This document shows, piece by piece, positions 1 through 8,287 of a DNA stretch of 15,001 nucleotides. A model generated the notes under the pieces. That model was not told the origin of the DNA. It made no database searches and saw only the letters and a list, made by a program, of their open reading frames with translations. This stretch comes from Goniomonas avonlea (Eukaryota > Cryptophyceae > Goniomonadida > Goniomonadaceae), in assembly GCA_003573635.1 (NCBI GenBank), contig QUTJ01031690.1, positions 1 through 15,001 of the forward strand. The letters run 5' to 3'. How positions within the stretch are numbered: the first letter of the stretch is position 1; every line of letters begins with the position of its first letter. Made by a program: the position numbers and the translations under genes.

Positions 1-122
1 GAGAGGAGCTGCTGAGATTTCATGCTTTGGGATGAGAGAGGGAATCAAGAATGGCATGCTTTTGAAAGCTAATCGATGAGGATGGTCACCACATGTTATT
101 ATTGCACCCAGAGTGGATAGAT

Positions 123-3100
123 TCAATGTCCGCTCGCAGTGACACCATTCAACTCGGGCACGTACCGTTCTCTGCTCGCGTCCATTTTCAAATAACTCCC
201 CGACGCTGTAGCACCAGCACCAGCACCAGCACCAGCACCAGCACCAGCACCAGCACCAGCACCAGCACCAGCACCAGCACCAGCACCAGCACCAGCACCC
301 GCAGCACCAGCACCAGCAGCACCAGCACCCGCAGCACCAGCTCCACCGGCTTGCGACTCAGCACCAGCACCGGCACCGGCACCGGCCTCAACAACCCCGC
401 CAACACTTTCGTTGACACCACCAGCACCACCAGCACCAACAGAATCAGCGCCAGCACCAGCGCCAGCACCAGCGCCAGCACCAGCACCGGCACCGCATAC
501 ATTTCCATCAAGACTCGAAACGACGTCCGACTCCTCCTCGAAGTAACGCACAATTGAGCGTTGCAACACTGTAAAGACGTCTTAGCACATCGGAAACCTA
601 TCTTCATCCAATTGAGGAGCCACATGATCTCACTAACTCGGAGAAAAATGTCACTTCGTGCACTTTGTCGACCGGAAGGGCCTGTAAGAGCTGCTGGCGG
701 CAGGAGAGTACGTCTCTTGGTAACAAAATAACCCAAGAGCTAACAAGTCGCCTGCTACAAGCGTGAGGGGGGGGCGCACTCATGCTTCGGTCATCAGCGT
801 CACTTTCCACCCCAAGAGCCGCCGTCGCGCCATCGTTATCGGGCTTGTGGTCGGACTTTGAGCTTCGAGGAAGAAAGTTCGGCACATTCTGGATCGTCGG
901 GTAGGCGACTGCATTCAGAACGTTGTAGAGAGCATCCACACTGTGCGAACAGTCACATTGGAATCATGTCGACAAAGAATGCATCACGTAGGCCCGATCC
1001 GTCACGATAGCTACTCTTGAATCTGGAACAGGGATGCACAAATTATTTGCAGTCGCGGTGTAGGTGTTGGACGTGATGCCGCTGTACTTGCTGTGTTTGG
1101 TGTGGGAGCTAGTGGTCAGTGTTGACGGTTAGCAGCCTGCGGCCGCGGAGATGCCTCTGACCGAGGCCCCAGGAGTCGAGTAGGTTGGTTCTGCCTTGGT
1201 TGTGGGTGTGGGTGTTGGCGTGGCTTTGCAAGGAATTAAACACACCAGTGCTATCGTGAGTACCGGTGCGAGGCTCTCGGACATAGATCACTTTTACAAC
1301 CAACACGCAAAGCAGAGTCTACGGCTAACAACAACTAACGCGCACCGTGAGATTTTCATCCGTTCGAGTTCATCCAACCGTAAAGAAATAGCATCCGCCT
1401 CCGCTCCAAGGTCCTCAGGAACACGAATGAGCCGGATAAGCGGCGCTCGGTCAAACCAGTCCACACTGACACTTCGGGTGCCTTCCAACTGTCTCAGGCC
1501 GCTGACAACAGAGTAGATGTCCCAGCCATGATCGTTCGCAACCTGCGATCGATGATTGGCTCAGGGCAAACACGAGGAACAAAAAGTGATATTTCAACCC
1601 AGTGGGCCTCGCAAGCAATGGGCTTATGGGGTAGCTCCCGGCAACAACGGATTGCAAGTGCTGTAGTTCAACAAAATGCACCAAACCAGCATCGCAAGAC
1701 GGACCTGACAGGGAGACACCTCCAGAACCGACCCGCCGTTAATCCACCTGCCGGACTTAACCAGGGCGCCAAACAGAGTGGACTGTGTGGACAATGTTGC
1801 AATCGGGACATACGGGCGAACCTCCACCCTCGAGGCCATTTCTAGTTTAAGGTCAAGGAAGGCGCTGACGTGCCGAGGCAAGTGTTAAACGCAAGGCAGA
1901 CCAGGAAGACAAGCCATGCACATTGAAGGAACGGTGACATCCACAAACGCAGGAAGAGACAAGTGCCTGGCAGGCACACTGAAGTCCGACAAGGATACGG
2001 TTAAGAATTTGCAAATACGGAGGCTGGCAGATCTCCAGAAACGAGAGCACGGTCTCAGCGACTTCCATCTTGCAGTCGACAAGCGAAAGATCAGTTTCAG
2101 TGATGTGCACCAGGTGCCCGAGGCCTTCTGCCGCTCCTTTGAACGGTGCCTGCTGGTCAATCAGGCCCAAGACATTGTGGGCAGGGGATGGCAGCGAGTG
2201 AAATGCAGACGGACACAAGAAATTACAGTCCACAGCAAACTCTCCACAAGTCAGAGCAAGAACAGGAAATAGCTGCCCGTGTCCCTCGGTGTAGAGTGGA
2301 GATAGCTCAGCGAGCAGACTACAGCCACAAGCTACGCACCTGGGAAAACACAGTGTCGAGAAGAGCTCGAACCACCGAGCGCTCAACGCCGTCAGAGTAG
2401 GCAAGGCTCCGCAATCTAGTGAAGTCCTGGTCGTCGAGGAAAAGGTGGCAGTCAGCGGGGAGACCGTCACGCCCAGCACGCCCGACCTCCTACGCATGTC
2501 GCGTCATTTTCTGGACACAACTCACAGATGCCTCCAGAGGCTGGCTCGAACACTCTCGCCAAGCCCCAGTGCGAACAGATCTCATCAGAGGTACGCACGA
2601 TAAAGCAGGAAATCGGAGATTGAGCAAGCATGGGTTGTTCACCTGAACGTAGCTTTCGATACTTCGAGCGGCGTTGTAATGAAGGACAGCTCTGATATCA
2701 CACTTGTCCAAACCCATTCCGAACGCCACCGTTGCCACGATCACGCGGAGCTTGTTGTTAGTGAACTTTTGCTGGACTCTTCGCCGGACGCTCGCAGCAC
2801 TGGCGGGACAACCTTAGAATCACAAGTGCATTGAAGCTTCGTGCTGCCTAATCTGAGAGAGAAATAGTGCGGTCGGGTGTAAAGTGCAGCGCGCGTGTGT
2901 GTGATCTGAGATCTGATGTGAGATGCGAGTGTGAGTATGCGAGTGTGAGTGAGTTAATACGAGAGAGGGCGAGACGTTTGAGTGCCGAGACAGTTCAAAG
3001 AGAGAAGCCGCACCGTCCAGCATGGTAGTAGTCAGCGTCAAATCCGTGAGACTTGAGCAATTCCGACACTTCCTCGGTCTCCCGCTGTCAAACCCCAGTT

Positions 3101-6100
3101 ATAAAATGCAAGGTTGCAGTACTTCACGATTTAAGATCAAGTTGTCTTCCTCGAAGTTTGCACTCGCGCAAAACCACGCTCGACTCAGAAAACACAACTG
3201 AATTCACGCTCAACGGGAGCAATTTTGAGGACTCAGGCTCCGGTTGCCCATGCTCAAGATGTGCCTGTTAGACTTGCAAGCTTTGACCACCACTACGATT
3301 TACCTGCAAGCTTTGACCACCACTACGATTTACCTGCAACTGGCAGTAGATCAGCACACTCTTGGCATCTTTGTACTTGCCGTGCTTGAGCAGCTCGACC
3401 AGTGCGCTTTTTCTGAAGTGTGTGAGTGAGCAGGATCCAAGATGTCCAGCGTGATTGATCTAGATTTCACAACACTGGGCCATCATAAGGCTCACCCGCA
3501 CGCTCAACCCGCAGACACACCTCCGCCTACATATCACAAGCCACCATATGCGCTCAACAAAAAGTGATCCACACTTTCCGCACATCGCCATGCAATCTGG
3601 AGTGTACCTTTCATAATCCCTTGACACCGATAACGTCAAGTTTGGACGGAATAGCGGAGACTTAATGACACCCTCGGGCGGTATGTCAAACTGAGCCATC
3701 ACTGCTCTCTCCACGGTTTTGCTCGCTGTGGCTGAGAGCAAGTGTCAAGAGCTGGAAGGGGATGTCGAAACGATTGCTCTACGACTGTTTCAGGGTTAAG
3801 AGCACTTCACAAAAATCTTTTTGATTCTCAGCCAGATCCGAATAGAATGGGAGTGATACCTGTGAGGCCGAGGACACACTGCACGCCCAGGCGACCCCGC
3901 AGGACATGATTCAAACGAAGATAAGACGGCCTGTCACGCGCAGGTCAAGGTTGTGGACACGATAGTCTGTGCTTTCTGCTGGCTGCAACAACAGACGCGT
4001 GTCGAGAGGGTATTGGCATAGTGACTTCTGCAATCCAAACGGTTGGGCCAGGAGAGATGACGTGGGTCTCATTCGCATGCATCCAGCAAAACACTTGTTT
4101 TGGTCACGTATTCGGCTATCGATGTAACGGGATGTTGATACCTGAAATTGTGTCCCCACTCCGAAGCACAGTGGACCTCGTCGATGCAAACAAGTGGGAT
4201 CGGGGGGAGGGACTGCAACGTCTTGACGAAAGACTCCTGAGGCATCAGTCAAGTTGATTGCCAGGAGCAACACACACAGACCACACGAATGCGCATGCAC
4301 ACAACAAAAGCAAGCATGCTTCCCACAACATGCGCACACACATGCACACATATTTTATGCACACCAACACTACACGTAGACATGTTCAGATGCTTCCAGG
4401 TAACGCACACCACTCAACCGCAGTTGTGACAGCCGTGACACCATATTTTGGGTCGGACCCAGTTTGCACTGAAGAGGTAACTGCTTGAGGCAGGGGATAG
4501 AGTTCACACCATGTTAGCACTCACCGTGAAGAGTCGCTCTGGAGCAACAAAGAGGACTCGAAGTTTTCCAGATCGGAGATCTCTCAAAACACTGCGATAT
4601 TCTTCATCCTGCATAGTTGATCTGTCAGTTTCCTCTCAAAACCCTTCGATAATCAATTTCTGAGATTGCAGAACAAGGTTTCCTGTAACTCGTACCGATT
4701 GTGAACTGTTCAACGTCCCGCCTCGCAAACACGGAGGCAGCTTCTGCAGCTGGTCTTGAATGAGCGCAATTAGCGGTGACACAATCAAAGTCAGTCCGGT
4801 CAAGTGAAGCGCTGGAAGCATGAAGGTCAACGACTTGCCGGCACCTGTCAAGTCAAGGTCAAACGTCAAGTCAACGTCAAACAAATTCAAGGTCGATGGT
4901 GTCAGAGAAAACGGCACCGTGTAATCTAAGAGAGCGCATTCTTCAAACAGAAGGGCCCATGCACACAGACGCTGGCTGGCAGGCAGGAAGCCCGACTTGC
5001 ACGATCAGACGCGCCCTCGACCTCCACCCTTATACCCCCTCCCACTCTCGACCCTCGACCCTCGACCCTCGACCCCGGATCACGACGTAGACACTCTCAT
5101 CATCGCCTCCCCTCCCCCTCCCTCGATCTTCGATTCCAAGAGACTGGTCATCACCTGTGGCGGCAATCAGCAACGTGCTCTGCCCCTTTAACACACGCGC
5201 AACCGCAGCTTCTTGTCCTGCCAAGCAAAGTTTAGTTTCGCATGAGATTGCAAATTTGCAGATTCGTCCGACACGTTCAGATGTAATTTGGGTGAGATTA
5301 TTGCAACACATACTCGGTGCGGATCAAGACGATCAGAGAGATCGAGAGATAGGTTGCGAGGAGAAAGCGATTTGGATGAGGTATGGTATGGCGTGAGGCT
5401 AGCGGTCCATAAGATATGAAGGATTACACAACTCATCCACTCTCAATCTCATCCCAATCGTGAATGCAACACACACGAGAGAAAAAACTTGGGGCTCCAC
5501 ACAAGAGAGCTACGACAAGAGAAACAGCATATCGAAATCCTACCTTGTCTGAACGAATCGAATCCGAAGACATCACGCAACGTGTCCGTGGGGTCGGACG
5601 TCACCGCATACTGAACCTCCGGCTCCACTTCCTCCTGCGCTCTTGGATAAGCATCGAGAACGTCGTGCGAAGTTCCATGGAGTCACCCAATCCCTCTCAC
5701 ACCCCCCGTCTCCAGACCCCCCCCCCCCTCTCCACCCTCCTCGTCTTTTGATCCTCCCTTCCGTCTCTGTGTTCTAGCATTACTGTGCATTCACTGGCCT
5801 TTCATTCCCCTCTCGTTTCGTGACGCACGGGTTCAACATCGATGGCATCCACGGGGGCTGGACACGGTCCGTCAATGGAGCTTTCCACTCCACCAAGATC
5901 AACCGACGTCGGTGCGGGTGTCGGGCCTTTGGAGGCCCTGCGATTGACTCGGCGTTAAGTTCACGATAGTCCTGAACCTCTGTTTTTCTGTATCTCTGCC
6001 GTTCGGGTTGTTGTCTCATCCAGTGCAACAAAACATTCAGAAAATTGTAACGGAACAGTGATAGGGGCGGGTGTGTTTGCAGTGGCAACACGTCAGACCA

Positions 6101-8287
6101 AAAACATTATCCCCACCCTCACCATTTGTTATAAGCCATGGGCCGGCTGTTGGTCCATCCACGGGATCCTTTCTTAAATCGGTTGTTGCCACGACCACCA
6201 CCACGACCACGCCCAACAGAGCTTCCGTACTTTGATCGGCCTTGGGTGCGAAGGGAGCTCTGACCTGTCCAGATCTTAGGCAAGAGGAGGTCTCGAAATG
6301 GGGTATGCTGTGTCTATCTCTGTGGCAAAATATCTGTGTAGCCCGATAGTGTGCATTGAGTATTGAGTCAGATTGGCTCTTTTCAAAGCTAAAAGCAAGC
6401 GCTTCACAGAGAGAGACATTGCATGCAATACATCAGATAAACTTGACAAAAGCATACCATAAGCGGTCGAAGCGATTCCAGGGCGCCAGGCTGTAGCCGC
6501 AAGCTTTTTGCCGGCTTTCCCACCCAAGGGCCGAGAAACACCTTTGCGACCACGTGAAGCTGGAGTCGTGGCGGTCGGGCTGTTGGGCACTATCAGGAAA
6601 TCTGTTCGTTGTTCACACGGGATTGGGGGGATCGGCCTTTGGACTGGAAAACGAGAGTGATCGAGACTGATCCAGATGCCGATTTGGCAAGTTGGATGTG
6701 CCAGATGAGGCTAGTTGCCTCTGACTACAGCCAATAGTGTGGTTCTGAGCTCGAAGGATAGCTAGTACTGCGAGAGATGTGTGGACCGGAAAATCCCACC
6801 CAAAGTGGCATCAGAGCCCAAGTCAAGCGAAGATACACCCACCGTTTTGTGGTCGTGGGCCCAGCCTCAGCACCAGCACCAGCAGCACCATCATCTGGCT
6901 GGTTCCCGCCAAGAGCAGCTTTCTTTGTCCTGGGTTTTCGAGCCGAGTTCGCCCTGTTGCTCTTCGCAACGCCCACACACGGACCGTCGCTTCCTTCATC
7001 CGGTGCCGCTGTGTTGCGAGCGTCTGGAGCCCAGTCGCTGTGGCTCTCGCCACCATCATCCCATTCGGCATCTTCGGTGCGTTGTGCAGCGGCTGCTGAG
7101 CGCTTGGCAGCCCGCGCTGGAAGGGTGCGTTTCGGGGCATCCTCTTCAGCCGGAGGCGTGGCGTCGCTGTTTTCAACGGGAGCAGTGGTGCGCGGTTTGG
7201 GAGCAGTCGCTTTTCGGGGTGCTCGAGGCTTGGTGGCACGAACTGTTGATGACTTTGCAAGAGATCGAGCAGGTTTCTTTGGTGGTGGAGTCGCAGTGGC
7301 CTGGGGAGTGCTGGGTGTGTCTAGATCTGCGCTGACGCGCTTGGCGGGGCACACCGGGTTCGAATCGCACGGAGGCGCTTGGGACCGGCCCAAGGCCGAT
7401 GATTCCAGCACATGGTGAGCAATGACAGGATCCGATCGAACTGAATGCGGCACCCTCGCAACGGACGGACCAAGGGGAGTCCCACCCTGGTCGGCAGCCA
7501 CAATACGAGAGGCTGGTTCGGCCCCAGTCCCAGCAGACCCAGAGGTAGCAGCTTCGTTTGAACGATCTTGGGATTCGTTTGGGACCGGAAGCTCCGAGAG
7601 TGCAGCGCTCGCACGAGAGCTCCAGCGGTTGCTGCCGAGAATGCTGCCTGCGCCAGCGCCAAACAAACCTCGTCGACCAAGATTCAGACGAGGAGATGCC
7701 ACAACTTGCTTATCTTGTGAAACTGTGCTAGTTGGCGCCCGTTCTTCAGGCGCGGGCTGGAGCATGGAAGCCTCTCCCACGCCTTTCGATACGCTCTTGC
7801 CCGTGGAGATGACACCCAGCGCACGAGCGTTGAGTGATCCGGCAGAAAGAGTCCCTAACGCCTTGCGTTGTTGACTTACTGTTGACGGCATGCGGGCAAA
7901 TGCGCCTAATCGGACTCGATTGCGGCCAATCAGTCCCGCGGGTGCGGGTCGCAGGTCCAGATCTCCGTGTTCCTCGCGAACATCACAGGTTGGAGTGCTC
8001 TCAGACCGAGGCACAGAGTCGTGGCTGATAGCTTTACTAATAGGTGCTGAAGGGGCCGCTTTACTTGCCAGAGAATCTTTCAGAGTCTGGTACTGCTTGT
8101 ATCGAGCCGCTGAAAATAAGGTCAGAAAAGCCGATGGAACACGCTTCTCACCGATTTCAGGCTGAGACTTGATGTCACTAGGAGCAGCCTTCCGACCAAT
8201 CTCCGCCTGGAAATCGTACTCCCATGATTTGAGCTCCCTCTTCAGCCGCGCCAGCTCGGCCTCCACGCTTTCAGACGTCGCGGTCAT
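123..8287 (-). CDS. RECQL4: RECQ4-type DNA helicase with N-terminal Sld2-like domain (about 20 exons, 3' end uncertain)
   Basis: Nuclear ATP-dependent 3'-5' DNA helicase of the RecQ4 branch; known members act in replication initiation and genome maintenance. Seen: an Sld2-like start (LKSWEYDF, then [11 protein letters not shown] and YKQYQTLK), motif 0 ([11 protein letters not shown]), motif I (TGAGKSL), Ia ([14 protein letters not shown]), II ([16 protein letters not shown]), III (GLTATAS), IV (SVLIYC), V ([20 protein letters not shown]), VI (EVGRAGRDG), and the RecQ4 C-terminal signatures HGWDIYSV and RYFEEE. Joining 20 exons keeps phase at every junction and gives about 1,300 residues, slightly longer than the human protein (about 1,200). 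The Sld2 module is fused to the helicase, as in animals, whereas yeast Sld2 is a separate protein. Start chosen at 8287 because the Sld2-like helix begins just after it; an upstream in-frame Met near 8398 is less likely. The true C-terminus is not resolved and probably lies left of the window. Confidence 0.93.
166..568 (-). CDS. RECQL4: RecQ4 exon 20: RYFEEE motif plus long Gly-Ala repeat
   Basis: Acceptor TCTTTACAG at 569. Encodes [20 protein letters not shown], matching human DLLGRYFEEEE, and then about 80 residues of GA dipeptides broken by short variants ([16 protein letters not shown]). The exon may end at the good donor AACG|GTACGT (166/165), or run on to a TGA at 123-125. Vertebrate RecQ4 has roughly 90 more conserved residues here, so a further exon left of the window is likely. 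Confidence 0.75.
211..490. repeat. Hexanucleotide (GCACCA)n microsatellite and degenerate flank
   Basis: A pure GCACCA array of about 14 units lies at 211-297. Interrupted derivatives (CACCAGCAG, CACCGG, CGCCAG) continue to about 490. On the minus strand it encodes Gly-Ala. The six-base period keeps frame when units are gained or lost. Confidence 0.97.
804..940 (-). CDS. RECQL4: RecQ4 exon 19
   Basis: Encodes [20 protein letters not shown], matching the human segment RTFQAFHSVAFP, then a Ser/Asp-rich stretch. Acceptor CGCACAG at 941 gives the required phase 2. The donor GAAA|GTGACG at 804/803 is inferred from the phase 1 needed by exon 20; ATGA|GTGCGC nearby is a rival. Confidence 0.75.
941..1345 (-). 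other. RecQ4 intron 18 (405 nt)
   Basis: Between exons 18 and 19. It holds several short open frames on both strands with no family resemblance. I see no exon or repeat of note in it. Confidence 0.6.
1346..1542 (-). CDS. RECQL4: RecQ4 exon 18: HGWD motif
   Basis: Begins [20 protein letters not shown], matching human RECQL4 (DSMGWELASVRRALCQLQ), and continues through [13 protein letters not shown] to a helix ending DELERMKIS. Acceptor ATCGCAG at 1543, donor CACG|GTGCGC at 1346/1345. Confidence 0.87.
1705..1841 (-). CDS. RECQL4: RecQ4 exon 17: RecQ4 C-terminal domain
   Basis: Acceptor AAACTAG at 1842, donor TGTCAG|GTCCGT at 1705/1704; 137 nt with both phases matching. Encodes [20 protein letters not shown], then [20 protein letters not shown]. 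The GxSVxEV-type end resembles the segment before the MGWE-like motif of RecQ4. Confidence 0.72.
1999..2152 (-). CDS. RECQL4: RecQ4 exon 16: RecQ4 C-terminal helical segment
   Basis: Encodes [20 protein letters not shown] then [19 protein letters not shown], matching the RecQ4-specific region after motif VI (human ...MPEEAIETLLCYLEL). The acceptor is a tandem CAGCAG (2150-2155), so one Gln may be optional. An earlier acceptor, GGGCAG|CTATTT, would stay in frame and add a Cys-rich stretch. Donor AACC|GTATCC at 1999/1998 is chosen for phase. Confidence 0.8.
2340..2489 (-). CDS. RECQL4: RecQ4 exon 15: motif VI (arginine finger)
   Basis: Exactly 50 codons: [18 protein letters not shown] (motif VI, arginine finger), then [20 protein letters not shown] and DTVFSQ. 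Acceptor GCGTAG at 2490, donor CCCAG|GTGCGT at 2340/2339. This ends the helicase core. Confidence 0.94.
2643..2799 (-). CDS. RECQL4: RecQ4 exon 14: motif V
   Basis: Encodes [39 protein letters not shown] and SIESYVQ: motif V and the start of motif VI. Acceptor CGCCAG at 2800, donor TTCAG|GTGAAC at 2643/2642. Confidence 0.95.
3014..3084 (-). CDS. RECQL4: RecQ4 exon 13: motif IVa (YYHAG)
   Basis: 71 nt encoding [20 protein letters not shown] followed by HAG, the conserved RecQ segment before motif V. Acceptor TTGACAG at 3085, donor GGACG|GTGCGG at 3014/3013. Confidence 0.92.
3276..3335. repeat. 30-bp perfect tandem duplication spanning a RecQ4 splice donor
   Basis: Two identical adjacent 30-bp copies (3276-3305, 3306-3335). 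Each ends, on the minus strand, in CAG|GTAAAT, and one also presents AGCTTGCAG. Use of the second donor would add 10 residues ([10 protein letters not shown]) in frame after motif IV, with no stop. Confidence 0.97.
3334..3412 (-). CDS. RECQL4: RecQ4 exon 12: motif IV
   Basis: Encodes [20 protein letters not shown] followed by IYCQLQ (motif IV). Acceptor CTTCAG at 3413. The donor CAG|GTAAAT at 3334/3333 is repeated 30 bp further along (3304/3303) by a tandem duplication; the first site gives the spacing found in human RECQL4. Confidence 0.9.
3608..3731 (-). CDS. RECQL4: RecQ4 exon 11: motif III end, inter-domain segment
   Basis: Completes [16 protein letters not shown] and continues to [15 protein letters not shown], the strand that opens the second RecA domain. 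Acceptor CTCTCAG at 3732, donor GAAAG|GTACAC at 3608/3607. Confidence 0.92.
3860..3930 (-). CDS. RECQL4: RecQ4 exon 10: motif III start
   Basis: 71 nt encoding [19 protein letters not shown] and then VLGLTA, split before ATAS. Acceptor CGTGACAG at 3931, donor ACAG|GTATCA at 3860/3859. It overlaps a longer open frame in another phase that is not coding. Confidence 0.9.
4142..4236 (-). CDS. RECQL4: RecQ4 exon 9: Walker B (DEVH)
   Basis: Encodes [17 protein letters not shown]: motif II (Walker B, metal and water activation) and the aromatic-rich loop that couples ATP hydrolysis to DNA binding. The usual RecQ DEAH is DEVH here. Acceptor GCCTCAG at 4237, donor TTCAG|GTATCA at 4142/4141. Confidence 0.93.
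4237..4524 (-). repeat. RecQ4 intron 8 with CA-rich sequence
   Basis: A 288-nt intron carrying an ACAC/CACA-rich stretch (about 4266-4370). No coding signal. Confidence 0.65.
4525..4608 (-). CDS. RECQL4: RecQ4 exon 8: VAPERL motif
   Basis: 84 nt (28 codons) encoding [20 protein letters not shown] followed by VAPERLFT, the RecQ PERL-type motif. Acceptor TATGCAG at 4609, strong donor CACG|GTGAGT at 4525/4524. Spacing from LPPCL to PERL equals that of human RECQL4, which supports both splice sites. Confidence 0.9.
4696..4844 (-). CDS. RECQL4: RecQ4 exon 7: motifs I and Ia
   Basis: Starts inside the Walker A Gly codon: [13 protein letters not shown] (motif I, ATP phosphate binding), [14 protein letters not shown] (motif Ia), then [15 protein letters not shown], close to the RecQ4 LPPCL signature. 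Acceptor TTGACAG at 4845, donor AATCG|GTACGA at 4696/4695. Confidence 0.93.
4845..5154 (-). repeat. RecQ4 intron 6 with CTCGACC and GTCAA short repeats
   Basis: A 310-nt intron within the Walker A codon. It contains four CTCGACC units (5047-5074) and several GTCAA-like units next to the acceptor (4846-4890). No coding signal. Confidence 0.75.
5155..5217 (-). CDS. RECQL4: RecQ4 exon 6: leads into Walker A
   Basis: A 63-nt exon between TTGGCAG at 5218 and donor ACAG|GTGATG at 5155/5154. Encodes [21 protein letters not shown], which completes motif 0 and leads into the P-loop. Phase 1 on both sides. Confidence 0.9.
5544..5634 (-). CDS. RECQL4: RecQ4 exon 5: motif 0 (start of helicase core)
   Basis: Encodes acidic EEVEPEVQY and then [13 protein letters not shown], the RecQ motif 0 pattern (G-x-x-x-F-R-x-G-Q) that contacts adenine. 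Donor CAAG|GTAGGA at 5544/5543 splits the Gly codon. Acceptor CGCAG at 5635 is the best fit, since the frame meets a stop further upstream. Confidence 0.85.
5829..5937 (-). CDS. RECQL4: RecQ4 exon 4: Pro-rich linker
   Basis: Acceptor CAATCGCAG|GG at 5938, donor GAACCC|GTGCGT at 5829/5828. The 109 nt join phase 2 from exon 3 to phase 0 into exon 5. Encodes a Pro/Ala/acidic linker ([14 protein letters not shown], then [15 protein letters not shown]) ahead of the helicase core. Little sequence conservation is expected; supported by phase and by an open frame ended by a stop just past the donor. Confidence 0.72.
6123..6264 (-). CDS. RECQL4: RecQ4 exon 3: RG/RGG-rich linker
   Basis: Has no internal Met start, so it is easily missed. 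Acceptor GGACAG|GT at 6265, donor AAATG|GTGAGG at 6123/6122; 142 nt, joining in phase on both sides. Encodes [20 protein letters not shown], an RGG-box-like nucleic-acid-binding segment. It sits where vertebrate RecQ4 has a basic region followed by a CCHC zinc knuckle. I see no CCHC here. Confidence 0.8.
6458..6579 (-). CDS. RECQL4: RecQ4 exon 2: basic linker
   Basis: Encodes a Lys/Arg/Gly-rich linker ([19 protein letters not shown]). Its frame is fixed by phase 1 joining to exon 3 (donor TATG|GTATGC at 6458/6457). The acceptor used here is CAACAG at 6580, which matches phase 2 of exon 1. TGATAG at 6590 is a competing acceptor, and an extra Ser-rich exon between 6620 and 6720 cannot be excluded. 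Confidence 0.7.
6843..8287 (-). CDS. RECQL4: RecQ4 exon 1: Sld2-like domain plus disordered basic region
   Basis: Begins ATG ACC GCG at 8287. Residues about 9-60 match the Sld2/RecQ4 N-terminal helix pattern (W22, E23, F26, then PEI and YKQYQTLK). In known RecQ4 proteins this part recruits replication factors. The rest (about 400 residues) is low-complexity Ser/Pro/Ala/Lys with a TP cluster ([13 protein letters not shown], near 7270-7330) and a mixed acidic patch ([12 protein letters not shown], near 7025-7075). A short GAGAEAG stretch near 6870 uses the same hexamer as the large repeat in exon 20. Donor is ACG|GTGGGT at 6843/6842, phase 2. A 33-nt intron may lie inside (8110-8142). Confidence 0.85.
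8110..8142 (-). other. Possible 33-nt in-frame micro-intron in RecQ4 exon 1
   Basis: The segment starts GTGTTC and ends TTCTGACCTTATTTTCAG on the minus strand, that is, a branch-point-like CTGAC, a pyrimidine run and CAG. It interrupts the Sld2 motif between PEIGEK and RYKQYQTLK. Removing it restores spacing close to that of human RECQL4. It has no stop and is a multiple of three, so retention would only insert 11 residues. The donor is weak. Confidence 0.55.

Noticed and set aside
93-557. Plus-strand Ser-Thr repeat open frame over the hexamer array
   Set aside because: It is the reverse reading of the RecQ4 GA repeat, with no conserved flanks; the minus strand has the RYFEEE motif.
188-736. 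Minus-strand Val-Leu repeat open frame
   Set aside because: Another phase of the same hexamer; it crosses the intron 19 acceptor and does not contain the conserved RecQ4 residues.
1853-2497. Single 214-codon exon on the minus strand
   Set aside because: Only its part from about 2152 to 1999 is in the RecQ4 frame; the first part is out of frame with motif VI.
3911-4351. 146-codon minus-strand open frame
   Set aside because: It is in a different phase from the DEVH and PSYLRL exons that lie inside it.
6777-7418. Plus-strand open frames opposite RecQ4 exon 1
   Set aside because: Antisense shadows of a GC-rich, stop-poor exon; no family resemblance.
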